Shown: positions 52,444-62,999 of the stretch, in pieces | Position numbering within the stretch: position 1 is the first letter of the stretch | How the letters are laid out: each line of letters opens with the position of its first letter | Origin: an uncultured Clostridia bacterium | GTDB taxonomy: Bacteria > Bacillota > Clostridia > UBA1381 | NCBI GenBank assembly: GCA_934454145.1 | Contig: CAKSFT010000002.1 | Span: 1 to 64,000 of the forward strand | Reading direction: 5' to 3' | DNA: 64,000 nt | The notes under the pieces: generated by a model | Seen by the model: only the letters and a program-made list of their open reading frames with translations | What the model was told of the DNA's origin: nothing | Databases searched by the model: none | Made by a program: the position numbers and the translations under genes

Positions 52444-55200
52444 ATGAAGAAATTATTATCGGCAGCTTTGGTGTTATCAATGCTTCCCGCATTTTCAATA
52501 TTTAATGCGGCTAATGCCGAGCAAAATAAGGATTTTGAACAACAAAAGGAAAAGCTGAAGGCATTTAATATCACAATAAATGATGAATATGAGAATGATT
52601 CCGAAGTTACAAGAGCCAATTTTATAAAAACTGTTTTGGAATTTTCAAACTCTGCGCCACAAAATACCGGAGATGTTGAAACCGGTTTTGCGGATGTGGA
52701 TAGGTATTATACTTATGCGCCTTATATTGCAAGAGGTGCTGAGCTTGGGTATATTGTAGGGTATAATAACGGTTATTATTATCCTGAGGCACAGATTACG
52801 TTTAACCAAGCAGTAAAGGTACTGGTAAATGCGTTGGGGTATGAGAGTATGGCACAAAACTCGGGCGGATATCCGAACGGATACTTAAGCGTTGCGGCAG
52901 ATGTTGGAATTACAGACGGAATCAAAACTTATGACGACGGATTAAAGGCGGGGGATTTAACAAAGCTATTGTTAAATGCCTTAGAGTGTTCACCCTGTGA
53001 GATTAACTTTGACGGTTCGCAAATAAAGCTGGAGGAAAACACCGATATCGACGCGTTGTGGAAGTTTCATAGGATAGTTAAGGTTAAAAACAAAATATAT
53101 GCAAATGATGTTACGGGGCTGTCTGATGCGAAAGATGCCGTACAAAGCGGATATGTAATGTTAGGCGATGAAATTGTAAAATACGCAACAACAAATGCGG
53201 CGGATTATCTGGGATATTCGGTTGAAGCATATGTATACTATGATGACGATGATGAACCAACGCTAAAATACATAACCGAAGGAAAGAAAAATAAAGTTTT
53301 AACGGTTAAATCCGAAGATATTCTGGATGAAGATGCAGGATTTTCCGGTTATAACTTTGTTTATTGCACAGAAAGCGGAATCAGAAAAAACATCAAAATA
53401 AATAAGGATATAAAAGTTATTTATAACGGACTTGCAAAGCTGGCATACGGTGTTTCGGATTTATGCCCCGAAATAGGAGATGTGACCTTTATAGATAATG
53501 ATTCAAACGGTATTTATGATTGTATTAAAATTTTCAAGGTTAATAAGGCAGTTGTAATAAACAATGCCGTTAATGAAAGTAAGGGAGTAACCATTGTTGA
53601 TAAGTTTAAAGCAAGCAATACTTACTTTTATGACAGTGAATATGAGCACTATAACATCACGCTTGACGGAGTAACCAATAATACCGCCTGTCTTAGTGAA
53701 AATGTTTTAGCGCTTATAGGCGATAACAATGAATATGATAAAAATACGGGAGCGCTTATCAGCAAAAATGAGAATCACAGTATAACAAGAGCATTGGGTT
53801 CAAATGCTGCAATACAAGGTAAAATTACCTCAACAACAAATGAATATGTATATATCGACGATGTGGAGTATAAGCTTAGTTCATTTGTTGAGGGGGATAA
53901 GCTATTGTCGGGAAATATCGGAACGTTTTGGGTGTATGACGGATATTTGCTTGCATATAAGAAGGGTAGCATTACGGTAGACGGCGAGTTGATTTCACCC
54001 GATCCTTACGAATACGCATATTTTGTTTCGGGTGCAATTTACGATTATGAAGACACGGGAGAAGAAGTGTTTTTGCTGAAGCTGCTTACAGAAGAAAACA
54101 AATTCGAAAGGATTCTTTGTAATGCGGATACCAAGTTTAACGGTAAAAAAGATAAGTCGCTTGAAAATGCCGCAAAGATATTTGCAGAGAGCGGAAACAG
54201 CGTTTCAAACTTCGTTTGGAAGCCGCAGCTCATATTGTATAAGCTAAACGACAAAGGTTTTATTAAAGAACTGTTCACCGTAGATGGTGACAGCGAAAAG
54301 ACCTTGAGGTATGAAGGTAAAGTTACATCGCCGACGTCGGGGGATATTGTTGTTGAGAAGAACGGCAAAAAATACTCATATGGCGGCAGCACTTACGGGG
54401 CATATTCGTATTACATTAATAACTTCATGAATGCATTTTATCAGGATTCAAATACAACAGTGTTTAGAATCAACAATGAAAATATTGATGACAGCTATGT
54501 TACGGGTCCGTTTGCCGATATGATTAATTCCGCCGGCAGATATGAGATTGAAATGTATAATGTGAATAAGGACACAAATGCTGTTGAAGTTTGTTTGATG
54601 TATACAAGCCAGGCGATGGGAAGAGAAAAAATTGACGGCGAGGCAAAACCTGTGATTGTAAAAAGTGTGCAGCAGGGGTTGAATGAAGATGATGAGCCTA
54701 TAAAGACAATTGTTTGCGATGATTTGAGCGGGAAGATTACTATAAATTGGAATGATGATCTGTCGAATGAGCTCAAAGAGGTTTTCAACAGCATTAAACC
54801 GGGTGATATTATCTTTTATGAAAACGATGGTAACGGTAAACTTAAAAACATCACAAAATCATTTGATGTTGACAAGGTTGGCGTCTATGGAATGGGAACA
54901 ATGAACGATTATGACGTGGTACACGGTAATTGGTCACAGCCGACACATCTTCAGAGAAGAGCGGCATATGTAAATGTAACGGAAAAACTGCCGGGAGGAT
55001 TTTTTGGATATCGTGACAAAAACGGAATGGATTCGATTCAAAGAATTGAGGGTAACTCGCAATACTACAGAATAACGGTCAGAGGCTCAAAGGTTTCCTG
55101 TGAAAAGATAAATTATTCGGATATTAAGGTGGGAGATGATGTCTATTTCCTGATCAAATATACACGATTGACTACTTTGTTTGTATTGGATATCAAATAA
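52444..55200 (+). CDS. Large surface protein with N-terminal SLH domains
   Basis: 918 aa. The signal peptide cuts near NAANAEQN. Two to three SLH modules at about 40-180 follow (VTRANFIKTVLEFS, FADVDRYYTYAPYIARGAEL and YYYPEAQITFNQAVKVLVNA). The rest (about 190-918) is beta-rich with no recognised catalytic domain and repeated 'VYIDDVEYKLSSF'-like strands. Long proteins of this layout occur as structural S-layer or scaffold proteins next to carbohydrate enzymes. GGGTGGTGA is upstream of the ATG at 52444. Confidence 0.8.
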   Translation: MKKLLSAALVLSMLPAFSIFNAANAEQNKDFEQQKEKLKAFNITINDEYENDSEVTRANFIKTVLEFSNSAPQNTGDVETGFADVDRYYTYAPYIARGAELGYIVGYNNGYYYPEAQITFNQAVKVLVNALGYESMAQNSGGYPNGYLSVAADVGITDGIKTYDDGLKAGDLTKLLLNALECSPCEINFDGSQIKLEENTDIDALWKFHRIVKVKNKIYANDVTGLSDAKDAVQSGYVMLGDEIVKYATTNAADYLGYSVEAYVYYDDDDEPTLKYITEGKKNKVLTVKSEDILDEDAGFSGYNFVYCTESGIRKNIKINKDIKVIYNGLAKLAYGVSDLCPEIGDVTFIDNDSNGIYDCIKIFKVNKAVVINNAVNESKGVTIVDKFKASNTYFYDSEYEHYNITLDGVTNNTACLSENVLALIGDNNEYDKNTGALISKNENHSITRALGSNAAIQGKITSTTNEYVYIDDVEYKLSSFVEGDKLLSGNIGTFWVYDGYLLAYKKGSITVDGELISPDPYEYAYFVSGAIYDYEDTGEEVFLLKLLTEENKFERILCNADTKFNGKKDKSLENAAKIFAESGNSVSNFVWKPQLILYKLNDKGFIKELFTVDGDSEKTLRYEGKVTSPTSGDIVVEKNGKKYSYGGSTYGAYSYYINNFMNAFYQDSNTTVFRINNENIDDSYVTGPFADMINSAGRYEIEMYNVNKDTNAVEVCLMYTSQAMGREKIDGEAKPVIVKSVQQGLNEDDEPIKTIVCDDLSGKITINWNDDLSNELKEVFNSIKPGDIIFYENDGNGKLKNITKSFDVDKVGVYGMGTMNDYDVVHGNWSQPTHLQRRAAYVNVTEKLPGGFFGYRDKNGMDSIQRIEGNSQYYRITVRGSKVSCEKINYSDIKVGDDVYFLIKYTRLTTLFVLDIK

Positions 55201-55282
55201 AAGTCAGTCTGAAAAAATAAAGAGAATGGTGAAGGGTGTCAAAAAAGCGCCCGCAAGGAGGACAAAAGGAAAAGGAGGAAAA

Positions 55283-57655
55283 ATGAGCAATAAGAAAAAA
55301 ATTGCGTCTTTGATTGCTTTGGTGATGATGACAAGTACGTTTTCGGCAGGGTATGCAGAAGGTAATTGTGACATTGTTATTGATTCAATTGAAGAGGTGA
55401 CGGTAAGTGCGGAAAATGTATTATACACAGACGAGGATTACTTGTGTGCGGAATTGAATCTGAAAAATGATTCGGCATTAAAAGAGGATATTAAGGTAAA
55501 AATTAATATCAAGGACGCTAAAGGTAATATTTTGGCAAGGTCGATATTGACACGAAAGCTGAATGCAAACCAAAATGTTCCCGTAAAGTTCAGCGCGGCA
55601 GATGTTTGCGGCGGAAAAAACGTTACGTTGTTCGTAGATGTTCTGAGAAACGGAATTTATGACCGTATATATGTTTCACCAAACGGTGATGATAAAAATG
55701 ACGGCACAAAAACTTCACCGTTAAAGACGGTTTCTGCGGCGGTTAATATGCTTTATTCAAGAAATAAAGATGAAAAATATCAAGGCAGAGATATTACTGT
55801 TGAATTTGCGCAAGGTAACTACAGCGTTTCAAATCCGATCGTGATAAATGACGCCAAGATATCTAATTTTTCTTCGGTTACACTGGAGGGAAAGGGTGAG
55901 AATACCGTATTGTATGGCGGCTTGGCGGTTAAAGGCTCTGATTTTACGAAGGTAGAGGATACGCTGACTTTGTCCAAGTTTGGTGTTTCAGGCGGACTCT
56001 ATAAACTTGAACTCGACAAATACGGTATCAAAACAGATTACAGCAAGCCTGATGCAAAGAAAAATGACCCAATATTTGATACGATATACTATAACAACAA
56101 TGCTTGTCAGATAGCAAGATACCCAAATGCGGCTGACGGATTTATCACTTCTGATATTTCGGTTGACGAATTGCGCACGTTGAGCATTTCATCTCCGGAT
56201 ATTTCATCAAAATGGGTTGATTATGATGAAGCGTGGATAAGAGGCTGGTTTGCATGGGATTGGGACTTGAATTCTGCTCATGTGGGAAGTATAACAACGG
56301 GAAATCTCAGAACAGATAAGCTCTTTTGCGGAACTATAAAAAATGATGAGCTGCCTGTTACAAAAACCGATAAGAGATGGTATATTTATAATATGCCTCA
56401 AGTGCTTGATACAGAGGGCGAGTATGTCATAAACGGCAATATTCTTTACTTCTGTCCGCCTGCGGCAGATGTCAAAAACGGTACTTTTGATAACAACGAT
56501 ATATTTTTAAATATATCGGATAACAGCATTCTGGAGATCAAAGATGTTTCCAATGTAGCGGTTGAAAAAATTACATTTAAAAATTCAAAGAATAATTTGG
56601 TTAATGTTGGATCCGACAATGTAAAAATTGCAGGATGTACATTTACAAATGCCATGAACGGATTAAACATAAAGGGAAATAACAATTTGGTTACATCATG
56701 TGATTTTATGGATTTGGAGGGCTTTGGCGCAACTGTTTCGGGGGGAGATGAAATAACCCTTACAAGCTCAAATTCGATTATTCAAAATTGTTTATTCAAA
56801 AGAACAGGCCGGATTAACAGAACAAACTGCCCTGCTCTGTTATTGGGCGGCTGCGGAGTTACGGCTGAAAAGAATACATTGACCGAAACACCTCATTCGG
56901 CATTATCTTACAGCGGAAATAACCACGTTATCGAGTATAATGATTTATATGACTGCCTGAAGGACGCAGCGGATGATGCCGGCATTATCTATACGGGCAA
57001 CAATCTTTCTAATATGGGTACTGTAATTAAGCACAACTATCTGCATGATTCAAACAGCGGCTTGGGAGCAGTTTACTGGGATGATTGGCTGAGCGGGCAA
57101 ACTGCCTTGGAGAATGTAATCGAAAATGTGAATAACACACTTTTGATTCACGGCGGTGTCTGCAATACATTCAGCGGAAATATAATTAAGAATGTAACCA
57201 GAGGATTGGCGGTCAGAGGAAAAGGCAGAAATGTGACTGAAAACGGTGTCACATTCAACGTTTGGGATTCGCAGGCTATCGGATATTCTGAAAATGACGG
57301 CGGATATAACCCATACTATAATGTATTTTTGTCAAATCTTGTAGGTAATTTCTATGCGCCTGAAACATATACGGCAAAACCATGGAGAGGGGATGTTTGG
57401 CAAGCGGCTTTCGGCAGAGTTTTAAAATATGTTGATCATAAAGATACAGACATGGCAAATGAAACAACATTCCAAAACAACTCGTTTGTCAATGTTACAA
57501 CGGCAATTTATCCGTATGCCGCAACCGCAATGAGCGATTTGATACTCAAAGATAATGAAGAGGGTTTAACAAGCGTTCCGGCTTCAAAGCTTAATTTATA
57601 TAACGATGTAGTATCAAATTCGGGTGTGTATAAAGACAACTACAGAACAAAATAA
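55283..57655 (+). CDS. Secreted right-handed beta-helix protein, paralogue of the 46.9 kb gene
   Basis: 790 aa. AAAGGAGG precedes the ATG at 55283. Signal peptide, a beta domain (about 30-120), then IYVSPNGDDKNDGTKTSPLK, DITVEFAQGNYSVSNPIVIN and GENTVLYGGLAVKG, the start of a GH141-like helix. Later coils have HVIEYNDLYDCLKDAADDAG, IIYTGNNLSNMGTV and GAVYWDDWLSG; the 46.9-kb protein carries VIEYNEFYDCLQDNAEDAGT and AIYYDDTLSN at the same places. Shared acidic pairs are candidates for catalysis. It lacks the FnIII tail of the paralogue. Confidence 0.75.
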   Translation: MSNKKKIASLIALVMMTSTFSAGYAEGNCDIVIDSIEEVTVSAENVLYTDEDYLCAELNLKNDSALKEDIKVKINIKDAKGNILARSILTRKLNANQNVPVKFSAADVCGGKNVTLFVDVLRNGIYDRIYVSPNGDDKNDGTKTSPLKTVSAAVNMLYSRNKDEKYQGRDITVEFAQGNYSVSNPIVINDAKISNFSSVTLEGKGENTVLYGGLAVKGSDFTKVEDTLTLSKFGVSGGLYKLELDKYGIKTDYSKPDAKKNDPIFDTIYYNNNACQIARYPNAADGFITSDISVDELRTLSISSPDISSKWVDYDEAWIRGWFAWDWDLNSAHVGSITTGNLRTDKLFCGTIKNDELPVTKTDKRWYIYNMPQVLDTEGEYVINGNILYFCPPAADVKNGTFDNNDIFLNISDNSILEIKDVSNVAVEKITFKNSKNNLVNVGSDNVKIAGCTFTNAMNGLNIKGNNNLVTSCDFMDLEGFGATVSGGDEITLTSSNSIIQNCLFKRTGRINRTNCPALLLGGCGVTAEKNTLTETPHSALSYSGNNHVIEYNDLYDCLKDAADDAGIIYTGNNLSNMGTVIKHNYLHDSNSGLGAVYWDDWLSGQTALENVIENVNNTLLIHGGVCNTFSGNIIKNVTRGLAVRGKGRNVTENGVTFNVWDSQAIGYSENDGGYNPYYNVFLSNLVGNFYAPETYTAKPWRGDVWQAAFGRVLKYVDHKDTDMANETTFQNNSFVNVTTAIYPYAATAMSDLILKDNEEGLTSVPASKLNLYNDVVSNSGVYKDNYRTK

Positions 57656-57659
57656 AAAA

Positions 57660-57715
57660 ATAAGCGGCCGGCAAGATGCCTATTTTGCTGCAGCGGCATT
57701 TTGCGGCGGCTTATA
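57660..57715. other. GC-rich hairpin between beta-helix and SGNH genes
   Basis: ATAAGCGGCCGGCAAGATGCC and GGCATTTTGCGGCGGCTTAT pair imperfectly around TATTTTGCTGCAGC. No T-run follows on the plus strand, so it may protect or process the polycistronic mRNA rather than stop transcription. Confidence 0.5.
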
Positions 57716-57785
57716 AATAAAAAACAGGCGATTGCATAATTTATATTTTTCAATTGCCCAAAATAACAGAATTGGAGGAAGAAAA

Positions 57786-60700
57786 ATGAGATTTAAAAAA
57801 ATTCTTAGCACGGCTCTTTCAGTTGCAATGTTTGCAACTTATGCAGGATCGTTTACCGTGTCTGCAAGAGCTGAGGAAAACAAAGCAATGCTTTGGCATG
57901 CTGAATTTGACGGGACCGATGATACCAAGTATTGGGTAAAAGTTGATGGGAGCAGTAATTTCAGTAAGTTTGACTTTTCAAATTTAATTTCAGACGGTGT
58001 ACTCAGCTTGGTGCCGGGAAACATCAGTTACGGAAAATTTGTCGCAACCGGCGGAGGTGTAGATGAAAATGGCGTCGAGCTTCCGATTGGAACGGTTATT
58101 GACAAAGAAAACGGTTTAAGATCAATGATAAACCTTGAAGGTAAAAATGACATTGTTTGGGAAACGAGAATAAAGGTGGATTATGCGGGTGAAGCGTCAA
58201 ATCCGACTTACACGGATAATCAGTTTATGTATTTATTGGATTATCACCCCAATTTTTCCGCTCATATTGCTCTGAGGGACGGAAAAGTCGCTTACGGCGG
58301 AACAGAGGTAGAAAATGCAATTATAACTCCATATGTATTAAAGGATAATGTCTGGACAACTTTTAAGGTTTATCTGGACGGACCGAATAAGAAGATGAAA
58401 TTGACTGTAACCGATGATGAGGGTGGATCATATATCGGCGCATATGAAAAATTGTCACATGGATTGGAAATGAAAGATATTTACCAGGTTGTATTTACAA
58501 GGCAGATAAATACCGAAATGGAATGGCAGATGGATTATTCGAGAATTTATGACAATTCGCTTCTTCCCGGGGTTACAACGATTAAGAGTACGGACGGTGA
58601 AGAATTAAACGGCAGCACAAATATGCCAAGGGAATTTACCGCGATCATGAACTTTGAAAATCCGATAACCGCGGAAGAAATGAATAAGATAACGGTCTCG
58701 GGGGATGCCAATGTTACAAAAACGTTAATGGACGAAGGCCATAGTGTGCAGCTTGATTTTGCTGATTTGAAGTATAATTCGGGATACACAATCAATGTTC
58801 CTTCAATCGGAATGAACAAAGATTCTGTTATTACTTTTTCAACCGAATCAGCTCCGTGGGTGATTTTTAATGCCGAATTTGACGGCAATGATGATACGAC
58901 AAAATGGGCAAAATACAATTCAAGCGCTACTTATCAAAATGCCGCATGGGAAAAGATGCCGCAAAACGGTGCGCTGATATATAAAAGAGAAGATGCGGGG
59001 TTTGGTGCATTCGGTGTGAGATTCGGTGTGGGCGACGGCGCTTATCAGGTTTCTCAAACTGCTGAAAATATAGTTGTCTCTACTCGTTTTAAGGCAAATG
59101 TCCTTTCAGGAAATGAGCTTATGACTATTCGCGGCAGAAGATTGTCACAAAATACGGATGACAGCTTTGAAATGGCAGAAATCAACGAAAGAAACGGCAA
59201 ATTCTATATCGGTTCTGAATTCAGAGAACAGCTGAGCGGTTGTATTGATACCGGTATGGAGATGAAAACGGATACGTGGTATAATGTTAAGATTAAACTG
59301 AACTATAATCAAAAGAATTATGTTGTTGAAATATCGGACGATAACGGTAACAGCACAAAAACAACCAAAGGATTTATCTGGGGTATGGATCAGGAAAATC
59401 TGACGGAAATAGTCTTGATGAGAACAGATCTTAATAACCCGACATATGACGTGGATTATTTAAGAGTATATAATGCAGATTATCCGGATTTCCCAACAGC
59501 TGCAGCAAGCTATAATAATAAACCTTTGAACGGTCAGTCAGGTCTTCCCGTTACAGGCTTTGACGCAACTATTGTATTTGGTTCAGCCGTTACAGAGGCA
59601 GATTTGGAAAAAATTACGATCGATAAGGGCGCAGCACTTACAAAAGAATTGCAGGCCGACGGGAAAACAGTTATTGTTTCAGTCTCGGATTTGATGAAGA
59701 AAACACAATATACAATCACAGTCGGTGATTGCGGAATGAATCTTGGAAACAGTTTTGCATTTGAAACTGCGGATGATCCGTGGTGGATATTTAAAGCTGA
59801 ATTTAATCCGGGTGAAAATCCTGTAGGCTGGAGCTGGAGAAAGAACGAAACAAACGGAAAAGAATTTATAATTACCAATGAAGCAGACGGCACGGTTGAG
59901 CTTACTGCTATAAAGTTTGAATCGGAAAAACCGGCAATATCTTTTGCTGATGCTATTGACCTTACTGATAAAGAGGACATAGTTGTCGAAACGAGATTTA
60001 AGTTTATCAAGAGGGATAACGGCGCTGATGCACCGATTTTCGCTTTGGAAGATGATACAAACGACACATGGTGTAAAGCAGGTATTTACTTAAAGAATGA
60101 CGGAAAACTTGCATTATCGGGTTCAAACGCAAATAATGCGAATAATGTTTTGGATTTTGCTCCTGAAGTGAACACGTTCTACACATACAGAATGAACTTT
60201 AATGCAAAAACGCAAATGTATTCATTAACCGTTAAAGATGATGCGGGCACAACAATGGTTGCCTCGGAGACAGTGAAGGCTGTTTTCTATCCGGGAACCT
60301 TTGATGTTAAAAAGCTCAATAACATTTTATTCGGCTATACATATTATAATCCGCAGGTGGTTGATTATGTAAGAATCTGGGATAATTCAATGATTCCTCA
60401 AATCACAGCGACACGTGCAAACGGCACCTCTCTTGCAAATGCCGCTAATGTAAGTGATGGCGAAACTGTAACAGTTAATCTGGCAAGCCCAATTACAAAA
60501 GAACAATTGAGCGGTATTCAGCTTGACGGTAATGACATTGATTCAGCACTTGTAAATAACGGTAGTGCGGTTGAAGTGACATTAAACAATATAGGAAACC
60601 GTACGATGCACACTTTGTCAATTCCTGTTTTGGGAGATAACGGAGCAAAGGATTTCACATTCAGAAGTGCCGATGAGGGCAAATATCTCTACAGAGCTGA

Positions 60701-62906
60701 ATTTGACGGCAATGATGACAAAACGCCGATGTTCTTTGCGATCAATAACAGTCAGTTTGAAGACGTTGCTTCTTCATATATAAATGACGGTAAGCTCAGC
60801 TATAACTTCAATCAAAATCCATACAGAGGCTTCCGTTTAAATTTCTCAGATAAGGGAACTGATGCAGATGCAACATGGTCAAAACCGATTCCTCAAGGAT
60901 ATGCACTTGACTGCACAGGCAAAAAGAATATATCATTTGAAACAAAAATAATGTTTGGTGAGGGTAAAATCGACGCACAGGCACTTGTCTTCGGCAATAA
61001 CATTGCAATGCTGAAAACAGACGAAAACCGTATTCTTCGTTATGACGGTGACGGAGGATCGTCTGAAAACAGCAAAGGAAAAGCATTTATGGTAAATGAG
61101 CAGCCGTTTAAAATAGAAGCAAATAAATGGTATACAATTACGGCTAATTTTGATTTTACAGCTCAAAGATATTCTGTATCCGTTGATGACGGAGCAGGTA
61201 ATATTGCAAGCTCGGGGACATTAAACTTTATTTATAATGCTCCTAAGTACGAAATAAGCAGTATATATTTCCAGAGAAACTTAGCTGATAATTATTGCCC
61301 TGTTTCAATTGATTATATAAGGCTTGTTGACAGAGATTACGGCAAGGTAAACGTAACTTACGGTGACGGAGTTGAACTGGAAGGTGCGGCAACGGTTACA
61401 CCCGGCGATGTATTTACATTTACGACAGCTTCTGCCATTACAACAACAGCAGGGATTAAACTCTTGGACGAGGACGGAGATGTTTCAAGCATCAGCGTAT
61501 CTCTTGATGCAAATACAGTTACGATTACACCTACGGCTTTAGGCTATAACAAGAAGTATACACTTATTATCCCGAAGACGGTAATCGGTTCGGAAAATGA
61601 CCAGGAGATTAAGTTTACGACATTGTGGAACCCTGACGCTGAGTTTGTATATCCGTCAGGGTACAGTGCAAGCGATGCGCTTAATGTTGTATTCTTCGGC
61701 GGATCTATTACGCAAATGGATGGTTGGAGAGTTCATGTTTCGGATTGGTTTAAAGAAAAATTCCCGAACAGCAATTGCTATAATGCTGCAGTCGGAGGAA
61801 CAGGATCAAAATACGGTTGGGAAAGATTGGAAAGAGATGTTATTTCCAAAAACCCGGACGTTGTATTTGTTGAATATGCGGTAAATGATTCAACGGATTC
61901 ACAAACAGCTAAATATATGGAATCTATTGTAAGAAATCTTAATTCACAGGACAAAAAGCCTGTAATAATATTCGTATATACGACAGTACTTGATTTTAAC
62001 ACAAATACATATGCTATTAACGAGCATGAAAAGATTGCAAAGGCATACGGTATTCCTTCAATCAACATTCATGATTATATTAAGACTCTTTATAATACAG
62101 ATCCTGACTTTGCAAAGGATTGGGCGGCAAAGGTATACTTGCCTGACGGCACACATCCGTCAGCCGGCTGTTCGAGCATATATGGCGGATATGTAAACAG
62201 TTTATTGACGAGCGACAGTGCAAAATATTTTGTAAAACCGAAAGATAACGCTTCTGTAGAGGCTGTAACGGAATATAAGAACTATACCTACAGCTATAAT
62301 GATGAGATCAGAGCATTAACAGAAGACGGACAGTCAACAACGTTTGCTTTCAGCGGTGACGAACTTGTTTTGGAGGCTAAGAGAGGTGCAGATGCAGGTA
62401 ATTTCACCCTTACGGTTGACGGCAAGACGATTTCAACGTATGACAAACTGTATATTAACGGTAACTATCCGAATGTACATATATTGTACACAGGTTTGGG
62501 CGAAGGTACACATACCGCTACGGTAACGGTTTCGGGCAAAAATACAGATGCAACGGGATATAATGTTACAATTACGAGCATATTCTGGAAAGCAGCTGCC
62601 GAACATATAGAATTTACAAAACCTGTTTTTAATTCAAATGCCGTAACCGAAGGCACTGAATTGAAGGCGACAGCTTCATATGTTTCAAACAGAGAGACTG
62701 CATATTCAATGGCGATTGCTCTTTACGATAACGCAGGCAGACTTACAAAAATCGTAAGAGTTGAATCAATAACAGATGATTCCGAAACAGAGCAGGAGAT
62801 TTCTGTAACAATTACTCCAAAAGCAGGAGATGCTAAAGCGAAAGCATTCATTTGGGACAGCTTGAAAAATGCAAAACCTATAACAGAAGCTGCAGTTTTG
62901 AACTGA
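57786..62906 (+). CDS. Giant secreted protein: four LamG-like modules plus SGNH esterase domain
   Basis: 1706 aa. Signal peptide ends near SARAEEN. Four concanavalin-like modules begin with A-E-F motifs (MLWHAEFDG ~34, IFNAEFDG ~360, WIFKAEFNPG ~666, YLYRAEFDG ~966), each followed by an Ig-like domain. An SGNH hydrolase (about 1295-1475) has the nucleophile in FFGGSIT (~1306), Gly/Asn blocks (AAVGGTGSKYGWERL, VEYAVNDS) and the catalytic DGTHPS (~1454). A beta module and the common C-terminal domain follow. It probably removes acetyl groups from polysaccharide while bound to it. GGAGG 9 nt upstream fixes the start at 57786. Confidence 0.88.
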   Translation: MRFKKILSTALSVAMFATYAGSFTVSARAEENKAMLWHAEFDGTDDTKYWVKVDGSSNFSKFDFSNLISDGVLSLVPGNISYGKFVATGGGVDENGVELPIGTVIDKENGLRSMINLEGKNDIVWETRIKVDYAGEASNPTYTDNQFMYLLDYHPNFSAHIALRDGKVAYGGTEVENAIITPYVLKDNVWTTFKVYLDGPNKKMKLTVTDDEGGSYIGAYEKLSHGLEMKDIYQVVFTRQINTEMEWQMDYSRIYDNSLLPGVTTIKSTDGEELNGSTNMPREFTAIMNFENPITAEEMNKITVSGDANVTKTLMDEGHSVQLDFADLKYNSGYTINVPSIGMNKDSVITFSTESAPWVIFNAEFDGNDDTTKWAKYNSSATYQNAAWEKMPQNGALIYKREDAGFGAFGVRFGVGDGAYQVSQTAENIVVSTRFKANVLSGNELMTIRGRRLSQNTDDSFEMAEINERNGKFYIGSEFREQLSGCIDTGMEMKTDTWYNVKIKLNYNQKNYVVEISDDNGNSTKTTKGFIWGMDQENLTEIVLMRTDLNNPTYDVDYLRVYNADYPDFPTAAASYNNKPLNGQSGLPVTGFDATIVFGSAVTEADLEKITIDKGAALTKELQADGKTVIVSVSDLMKKTQYTITVGDCGMNLGNSFAFETADDPWWIFKAEFNPGENPVGWSWRKNETNGKEFIITNEADGTVELTAIKFESEKPAISFADAIDLTDKEDIVVETRFKFIKRDNGADAPIFALEDDTNDTWCKAGIYLKNDGKLALSGSNANNANNVLDFAPEVNTFYTYRMNFNAKTQMYSLTVKDDAGTTMVASETVKAVFYPGTFDVKKLNNILFGYTYYNPQVVDYVRIWDNSMIPQITATRANGTSLANAANVSDGETVTVNLASPITKEQLSGIQLDGNDIDSALVNNGSAVEVTLNNIGNRTMHTLSIPVLGDNGAKDFTFRSADEGKYLYRAEFDGNDDKTPMFFAINNSQFEDVASSYINDGKLSYNFNQNPYRGFRLNFSDKGTDADATWSKPIPQGYALDCTGKKNISFETKIMFGEGKIDAQALVFGNNIAMLKTDENRILRYDGDGGSSENSKGKAFMVNEQPFKIEANKWYTITANFDFTAQRYSVSVDDGAGNIASSGTLNFIYNAPKYEISSIYFQRNLADNYCPVSIDYIRLVDRDYGKVNVTYGDGVELEGAATVTPGDVFTFTTASAITTTAGIKLLDEDGDVSSISVSLDANTVTITPTALGYNKKYTLIIPKTVIGSENDQEIKFTTLWNPDAEFVYPSGYSASDALNVVFFGGSITQMDGWRVHVSDWFKEKFPNSNCYNAAVGGTGSKYGWERLERDVISKNPDVVFVEYAVNDSTDSQTAKYMESIVRNLNSQDKKPVIIFVYTTVLDFNTNTYAINEHEKIAKAYGIPSINIHDYIKTLYNTDPDFAKDWAAKVYLPDGTHPSAGCSSIYGGYVNSLLTSDSAKYFVKPKDNASVEAVTEYKNYTYSYNDEIRALTEDGQSTTFAFSGDELVLEAKRGADAGNFTLTVDGKTISTYDKLYINGNYPNVHILYTGLGEGTHTATVTVSGKNTDATGYNVTITSIFWKAAAEHIEFTKPVFNSNAVTEGTELKATASYVSNRETAYSMAIALYDNAGRLTKIVRVESITDDSETEQEISVTITPKAGDAKAKAFIWDSLKNAKPITEAAVLN

Positions 62907-62917
62907 TTAAATGATTT

Positions 62918-62953
62918 GTAAAAGCCGGCAATGTGTACTTTGCCGGCTTTTAC
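62918..62953 (+). terminator. Strong intrinsic terminator between SGNH and GH35 genes
   Basis: GTAAAAGCCGGCA pairs perfectly with TGCCGGCTTTTAC around ATGTGTACTT. It is followed by CGCTATTTTTG. Transcription of the surface-protein genes likely ends here, at least in part. Confidence 0.85.
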
Positions 62954-62999
62954 GCTATTTTTGAAAATTATAGAATAATTGAATTTAAGGAGAGGACGT

